Source of the DNA: Bacteroidota bacterium
Lineage (GTDB): Bacteria; Bacteroidota; Bacteroidia; Chitinophagales; Saprospiraceae
Assembly: GCA_017857395.1 (NCBI GenBank)
Contig: JAFMDF010000009.1
Span: 1 to 64,000 of the forward strand
DNA length: 64,000 nt
Reading direction: 5' to 3'
A model generated the notes under the pieces. The model did not search any database, had not been told where the DNA came from, and saw only the letters and a program-made list of their open reading frames with translations. Below, in pieces: positions 58,964-64,000 of the stretch. Positions within the stretch are counted from its first letter, which is position 1. Each line of letters begins with the position of its first letter. The translations under genes were made by a program, and so were the position numbers.

Positions 58964-60346
58964 ATGACAAATAATAAACCAGCCATTTTAGATGGAGAGA
59001 AAGTCAGAACTCAACCATTCCCTGCTAGAATCACTATGGGTAAAGAAGAACTAGAAGAAGTAAGTAAAGTCATTAATTCAGATGTACTTTCTGCTTTCTT
59101 AGGTGGACCTGGTGCATTTTTTCATGGCGGAAAATATGTAAAAGCGTTTGAAAAGAAATGGGCAGAAAAATATGGTTTTAAGCACGCCATTTCTGTTAAC
59201 TCTTGGACCAATGGTTTAATTACCGCTGTCGGTGCTGTAGGAATAGAACCAGGAGATGAAGTAATTTGTAGCCCTTATACGATGTCTGCTTCTGCTACTT
59301 GTGCGTTTTTTTATGGCGGTATTCCAGTTTTTGCAGATGTAGACCCTGCGACTTATTGCCTTTCAGCAGAAACCATTGAAGCGAAAATCACGCCTAGAAC
59401 CAAAGCTATTATTGTCGTCCACCTCTTTGGAGGCTGTGCTGATATGGCTCCGATAATGGAACTTGCAGAAAAGCATAATATAAAAGTGATTGAAGATGCC
59501 GCACAATCTCCCGGTGTTCATTATCAAGGAAAACCTGTTGGAGCAATTGGTCATATTGGCGGGTTTAGCTTAAATTACCATAAGCATATTCATACAGGGG
59601 AGGGCGGAATGCTCGTAACCAATGATGATGATATGGCCATGCGAGCAAGATTAATTCGAAATCATGGCGAAAATTCTATTGAAGCTTATAAAATAAAAAA
59701 TATAAGTAATGTAATTGGGGCGAATCATAGATTGACAGAACTCCAAGCAGCTATAGGCATTCATCAATTAGATCGTTTGGAAAACTATTTAACACAAAGA
59801 CAAAAATTAGCTACTTACTTAAGTAAAAGATTAAATACCCTTCCTGGGATAGATGCTACTCAAAACTACGTAGGTGAACACGCATTTTATGTTTATCCAA
59901 TTAAGTATGATGCAAAAAAAGTAGGGCTTTCTAGAAATTTATTTTTAAAAGCAGTGTCTGCGGAGTTTCCAGTCCCAGAAAATTTTGAAGGTACCGTCAT
60001 TACAGAAGGATATGTAAAGCCGCTTTACCTGAATCAAGTTTACCAGCAACAAATAGCTATTGGTGAAAAGGGATTTCCTTTTAATTACAATCCCGAGGTT
60101 ACTTATGATTATAGCAAAGGTAGTTGCCCTGTAACGGAAGATCTATATGAGCACACATTATTATTAAGTCCTATGGTTAGAGAACCGCTAACGATTGCCG
60201 ATATGGAAGATATTTTCAAAGGATTTGAAAAAGTCATTCATAATGCTGCTTTAATTCAAGAGCAGTTAGGACATAAAAATGATGAATCCGTTGTATTTAA
60301 TCCTGTAATGGCGCATGCAGAAGTAAGTGATAAAGCGAAATTATAA
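58964..60346 (+). CDS. DegT/DnrJ/EryC1/StrS aminotransferase
   Basis: SVNSWTNGLITAVGAVGIEPGDEVICSPYTMSASATC...GGFSLNYHKHIHTGEGGMLVTNDDD. Confidence 0.92.
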   Translation: MTNNKPAILDGEKVRTQPFPARITMGKEELEEVSKVINSDVLSAFLGGPGAFFHGGKYVKAFEKKWAEKYGFKHAISVNSWTNGLITAVGAVGIEPGDEVICSPYTMSASATCAFFYGGIPVFADVDPATYCLSAETIEAKITPRTKAIIVVHLFGGCADMAPIMELAEKHNIKVIEDAAQSPGVHYQGKPVGAIGHIGGFSLNYHKHIHTGEGGMLVTNDDDMAMRARLIRNHGENSIEAYKIKNISNVIGANHRLTELQAAIGIHQLDRLENYLTQRQKLATYLSKRLNTLPGIDATQNYVGEHAFYVYPIKYDAKKVGLSRNLFLKAVSAEFPVPENFEGTVITEGYVKPLYLNQVYQQQIAIGEKGFPFNYNPEVTYDYSKGSCPVTEDLYEHTLLLSPMVREPLTIADMEDIFKGFEKVIHNAALIQEQLGHKNDESVVFNPVMAHAEVSDKAKL

Positions 60347-60359
60347 TCAACTCAAATAA

Positions 60360-61415
60360 TTGGTCCAATTCCTAAAAAAAATAACGTTTGTCATTCGACA
60401 ACCAGGTACAGCTGCGGCTTTTATTCCTTTAATACAATATTTTAAAGCCAATAAATGGGAGGCTATCGTTTTAGCTTATGATCGCGCTTATCAAATTCTC
60501 CTTGAAAACAATATTTCAAGTGAACCAATAGCGCAATATACGGATAGCTTATCTTTTCTAAAAGGTAGCCATATTCTAGTAACGGGCACTTCAAGAATGG
60601 TGGAAGATGACAATTTATATTGGACTTGGGGTAAACAGCAACAAATCCCTTGTATAGGTTTTGTTGATAGCTGGGCGAGCTATTCAGAGCGATTTACCAT
60701 GCATCATCAATTAGATGCCTTGCCACAATTTATTGCAGCGGTAGATGAATTTATGCGTAACCGACTAATTGAAGCAGGTATTACTAAAGAAAAAATAGTT
60801 ATTACAGGCAGCCCCGCTTTTGATTTATTAGTAAAAACTAAGGCAAATCATCATTATAAAAAAGAAGCAACCGAAATACTAATTATTACAGATCCTTATA
60901 CTGAAATAAATGGGGCAGATGTAAAGAATAAAGTTGGGTTTTCTGAATTTGAACTACTAGACTTTCTATTTGATAGCTTTACAACTATTTTACAAACTAA
61001 AGCAAAAGACTATACGCTAAAGATAAAAATTCACCCGAGGGAATCTCTAGAAAAATATACGCTTTATCAAGAAAAATTTGCGCACTTATACAAACGTTTT
61101 GAAATAATTGGCGGCACTGCTAATAAAATAAATTTAATTCTACAATCAAGTTTGGTCATAGGGATGTCTTCTATTTTATTAGTAGAAGCTAGTATCTTGG
61201 GAAAACAGACGATTAGTTTGCAACCAAATAGAGTATCCGCCAATGATATTACGGATAACAAAGCAGGCATTAGGGTATTTACCGATTTCGACGCTGCTTA
61301 TAGCCATTTAACTGATGCCTTTACCAATAAGCAAAATCAGACATTTACACCGTCCAAAATCCCTCTAGCTACGCCCAAATTCGTGAATTTTATAGAAACA
61401 CTAATCAAAATTTAA
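60360..61415 (+). CDS. Glycan-locus protein, possibly CDP-glycerol glycerophosphotransferase- or glycosyltransferase-B-like
   Basis: Rossmann-like two-domain pattern; IGMSSILLVEASILGKQTISLQP near the C-terminus. TTG start. Confidence 0.5.
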   Translation: MVQFLKKITFVIRQPGTAAAFIPLIQYFKANKWEAIVLAYDRAYQILLENNISSEPIAQYTDSLSFLKGSHILVTGTSRMVEDDNLYWTWGKQQQIPCIGFVDSWASYSERFTMHHQLDALPQFIAAVDEFMRNRLIEAGITKEKIVITGSPAFDLLVKTKANHHYKKEATEILIITDPYTEINGADVKNKVGFSEFELLDFLFDSFTTILQTKAKDYTLKIKIHPRESLEKYTLYQEKFAHLYKRFEIIGGTANKINLILQSSLVIGMSSILLVEASILGKQTISLQPNRVSANDITDNKAGIRVFTDFDAAYSHLTDAFTNKQNQTFTPSKIPLATPKFVNFIETLIKI

Positions 61416-61424
61416 TTATAGTAA

Positions 61425-62924
61425 ATGAAAGTTCTTTTTTATTCAAATATGGGATTAGCGCCAATTCATCTTGGAATGGAATTAGAATTGATGAAGCAAG
61501 TAAAACTAGCAGGCAACGACATTCATGTGCTCAAGTGTGATAACGGGATTGATAGTTGTTTTTTCAATCCGTGTCATAATTTATTAGGCTGTGCTATTTG
61601 CACTGCTCGAACAGACCGCTTTCATCAACAAATTGGGATTAAAGAAGAAAATATTCACACTATAAAAAAATTAGCCCCAACGAATTTAGACATTCCTCTT
61701 TTTAATTCACTAAAAGAGTTATTGCAGTGGAAATATAAAGGCATCAACATAGGAAGAGGTATTGCCTCCTCCACGATTTCTTTAGAAAGAGATTATGGCA
61801 TCTTTGAAGATGAACGACAAGCTGAACTATTAGCCGTACAAGCTAAATCTGCCATCAATGTTTTATTGAATTTTGAACAAGTACTAGCATCCGTACAACC
61901 AGATATGGTTTACCTTTTTAATGGCCGATTTGCAGAACAGTTCCCCTTATTAGAGCTTTGTAGCTTAAGAAAAATTGAATTTAAGACCTATGAATGTGGC
62001 TCAACCAAACAAAAATACCAAGTATTTGATAATGCCCTTCCTCATAGTTTAGAGGGCATTAAAAATATCATGACACGACTTTGGAATGAAGCGGAAGAAA
62101 ATTCAAGAAAAAAAATTGCGGAAGAATGGTATACAACTAAGAGATTAGGAACTAGTGTCAATCGAGTTAATTTTATTAAAGATCAGCAATCTGGAAGACT
62201 ACCCGAAAATTTTGATAAAAGTAAAAGAAACTTTGTCTTCTTTAATTCTTCAGAAGATGAAATGAAAGCTATTGGAGAATGGGAAAACCCGCTATACTCT
62301 AATCAAAATGATGTAATTGAGAAAACATTGGCTTATTTTAACGAACATCATCCGACTTTCCATTTTTATGTAAGAATGCATCCAAATCTAGCAAAAGTAG
62401 ATAGTGTGCAAACGAAAGGTCTTTATGCTATGAAGAGCAGTAATTTTACGCTTATTCGTCCCAAGGACTCCGTTGATTCTTTTGGTTTAGTGGATGCTTG
62501 TGAAAAAATTATTTCTTTTGGTTCGACTATTGGACTAGAAACTACCTTTTGGGGTCAACCGTCTATTCTATTTGGAAAAGCATTTTATGAAGGTTTAGAT
62601 GCCGTATACATTCCCGATTCTTATGAAGCTTTTTTCGAATTACTCAAAAAACCGAATTTGGCCGCCAAGCCTAAAGAAAATACTTATCCATTTGCCTATT
62701 ATTTAGAGGTTTGTGGTATTCCATTTGAATATTTCAACTATGATGGAAAGTTAAATAGTCAGTTTGAAAATACTAAAATGGATAGAATTACTTTATCCAC
62801 TATTTTCCACTTTCTCCGTTCTTTAGGGCAACTAGGTAATTGGAAAAAACTAAACAAAATAGTATTAGGTCGGTCTCTAGGCTTCAAAGATTTCTTTAAA
62901 TTAAAATCACATACCCTTGGCTAA
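61425..62924 (+). CDS. Capsule/surface-polysaccharide biosynthesis-like protein
   Basis: GLAPIHLGMELELMKQVKLAGNDIHVLKC...CGSTKQKYQVFDN...ISFGSTIGLETTFWGQPSILFG. Confidence 0.55.
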   Translation: MKVLFYSNMGLAPIHLGMELELMKQVKLAGNDIHVLKCDNGIDSCFFNPCHNLLGCAICTARTDRFHQQIGIKEENIHTIKKLAPTNLDIPLFNSLKELLQWKYKGINIGRGIASSTISLERDYGIFEDERQAELLAVQAKSAINVLLNFEQVLASVQPDMVYLFNGRFAEQFPLLELCSLRKIEFKTYECGSTKQKYQVFDNALPHSLEGIKNIMTRLWNEAEENSRKKIAEEWYTTKRLGTSVNRVNFIKDQQSGRLPENFDKSKRNFVFFNSSEDEMKAIGEWENPLYSNQNDVIEKTLAYFNEHHPTFHFYVRMHPNLAKVDSVQTKGLYAMKSSNFTLIRPKDSVDSFGLVDACEKIISFGSTIGLETTFWGQPSILFGKAFYEGLDAVYIPDSYEAFFELLKKPNLAAKPKENTYPFAYYLEVCGIPFEYFNYDGKLNSQFENTKMDRITLSTIFHFLRSLGQLGNWKKLNKIVLGRSLGFKDFFKLKSHTLG

Positions 62925-64000
62925 CAAGAAAAAAAGAGTACTTATCATTTCTTATTATTGGCCACCTTGTGGAGGAATTGCCGTTTTAAGGTGTTTAAAA
63001 TTTGCTAAATATTTAAGTCAATTAGGCTGGGAACCTGTCATTCTTGCGCCAGATGAAGCCCATTATCCTTCGATTGACTATAGTAATGATAAAGATATAC
63101 CCGATAATGCAATTATCTTAAAGCAAAAAATATGGGAACCTTATCATATTTATAAATTTATCACTAGGCAAAAAAAAGAGGCTAGTGTCAATAATGTTTT
63201 TTATGTAAAAGATAAAAAATTGGGTTGGGCACATAAAGCATCTGTTTGGATAAGAAGCAATTTCTTTATTCCTGATGCCCGTTGTATGTGGATTAATCCA
63301 GCTGTTGATTTTTTAGTAGATTATCTCAAAGAAAATCCTGTAGACGCCATTCTTAGTGATGGTCCGCCCCACTCTAACACCCGAATTGCCACCTTAGTCA
63401 AACAAAAAACAGGAACTCCTTGGTTGGCTGATTTTCAAGACCCTTGGACACAAGTGGACTATTATAGCTTATTAAGTCTGACCAAATGGGGCGATGCCAA
63501 ACATCGAAAACTAGAACAAGAGGCATTTAAAACTGCTGATAAAACGACTATTGTCAGCCCTACGTGGAAGCGAGAACTAGAAGAAATTGGCGCAAAAAAT
63601 GTATCGGTTGTCTACTGGGGCTATGATCCTGATGACTATAAAGATTTATCTACTGAAGTTGATGAAAAATTTGTTTTCACCCATTTAGGAATTTTAGGTT
63701 ACGACCGAAATCCCTCAACTTTTTTTAAAGTGGTCCAATCGCTTTGTCAAGAAAACGCTGCTTTTAAAGCAGATTTTCGTTTACGCTTAGTGGGGCAAGT
63801 AGATTATTCTGTCGTGGAAGAATATACGGCTTTAGGATTAGCCGATAACGTGGAATTGGTAGGTTCTGTTGATAGAAAACGTGCTTTAGAGTTAATGGCT
63901 AAAAGTACGGTGCTTTTACTCTTACTCAATCAACAGGCTAATGCCCAAGGCAGAATGCCAGGTAAGTTATTTGAATACCTAGCTACCCAACGCCCTATCC
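62917..64000 (+). CDS. Glycosyltransferase family 4-like protein (partial, runs off right edge; absent from the ORF track)
   Basis: TTG start overlapping the previous gene by 8 bp; KKRVLIISYYWPPCGGIAVLRCLKFAKYLSQLGWEPVILAP ... FTHLGILGYDRNPSTFFKVV ... NAQGRMPGKLFEYLATQRPI; open to the edge. Confidence 0.85.
   Translation, partial: MANKKKRVLIISYYWPPCGGIAVLRCLKFAKYLSQLGWEPVILAPDEAHYPSIDYSNDKDIPDNAIILKQKIWEPYHIYKFITRQKKEASVNNVFYVKDKKLGWAHKASVWIRSNFFIPDARCMWINPAVDFLVDYLKENPVDAILSDGPPHSNTRIATLVKQKTGTPWLADFQDPWTQVDYYSLLSLTKWGDAKHRKLEQEAFKTADKTTIVSPTWKRELEEIGAKNVSVVYWGYDPDDYKDLSTEVDEKFVFTHLGILGYDRNPSTFFKVVQSLCQENAAFKADFRLRLVGQVDYSVVEEYTALGLADNVELVGSVDRKRALELMAKSTVLLLLLNQQANAQGRMPGKLFEYLATQRPI

Overview
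AT-rich chromosomal window from a Bacteroidetes/Bacteroidota member, probably Saprospiria-like (inferred from a T9SS sorting domain and from DUF6089, DUF6090, DUF5916 and SprB/PKD-like proteins). Main content: (i) a two-component-type beta-propeller gene split by a ~263-bp MITE-like element; (ii) an envelope/regulatory region with a LytS-type kinase flanked by inverted repeats, an HTTM cluster, a CHAT-TPR/ECF-sigma locus and a second ECF sigma/anti-sigma-OMP pair; (iii) a compact NAD/ADP-ribose operon (phage-type PRPP-synthetase-like, HAD, NAMPT/NadV-like, double ADP-ribosylglycohydrolase, NADAR) behind two near-identical palindromic operators; (iv) housekeeping genes (rplU, an rpmA with an HhH-domain fusion, upp, an M23 peptidase, a subtilase); (v) a very large T9SS-targeted M12-like metalloprotease, with twin sigma-54-like promoters and a 25-bp triple repeat in the gap beyond its 3' end; (vi) a decayed subclass B1 metallo-beta-lactamase gene; (vii) a surface-glycan locus with a complete pseudaminic-acid-type pathway plus extra modification genes, running off the right edge. 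No tRNA, rRNA, CRISPR array, transposase or prophage was found. All family calls come from reading motifs, not from database searches.
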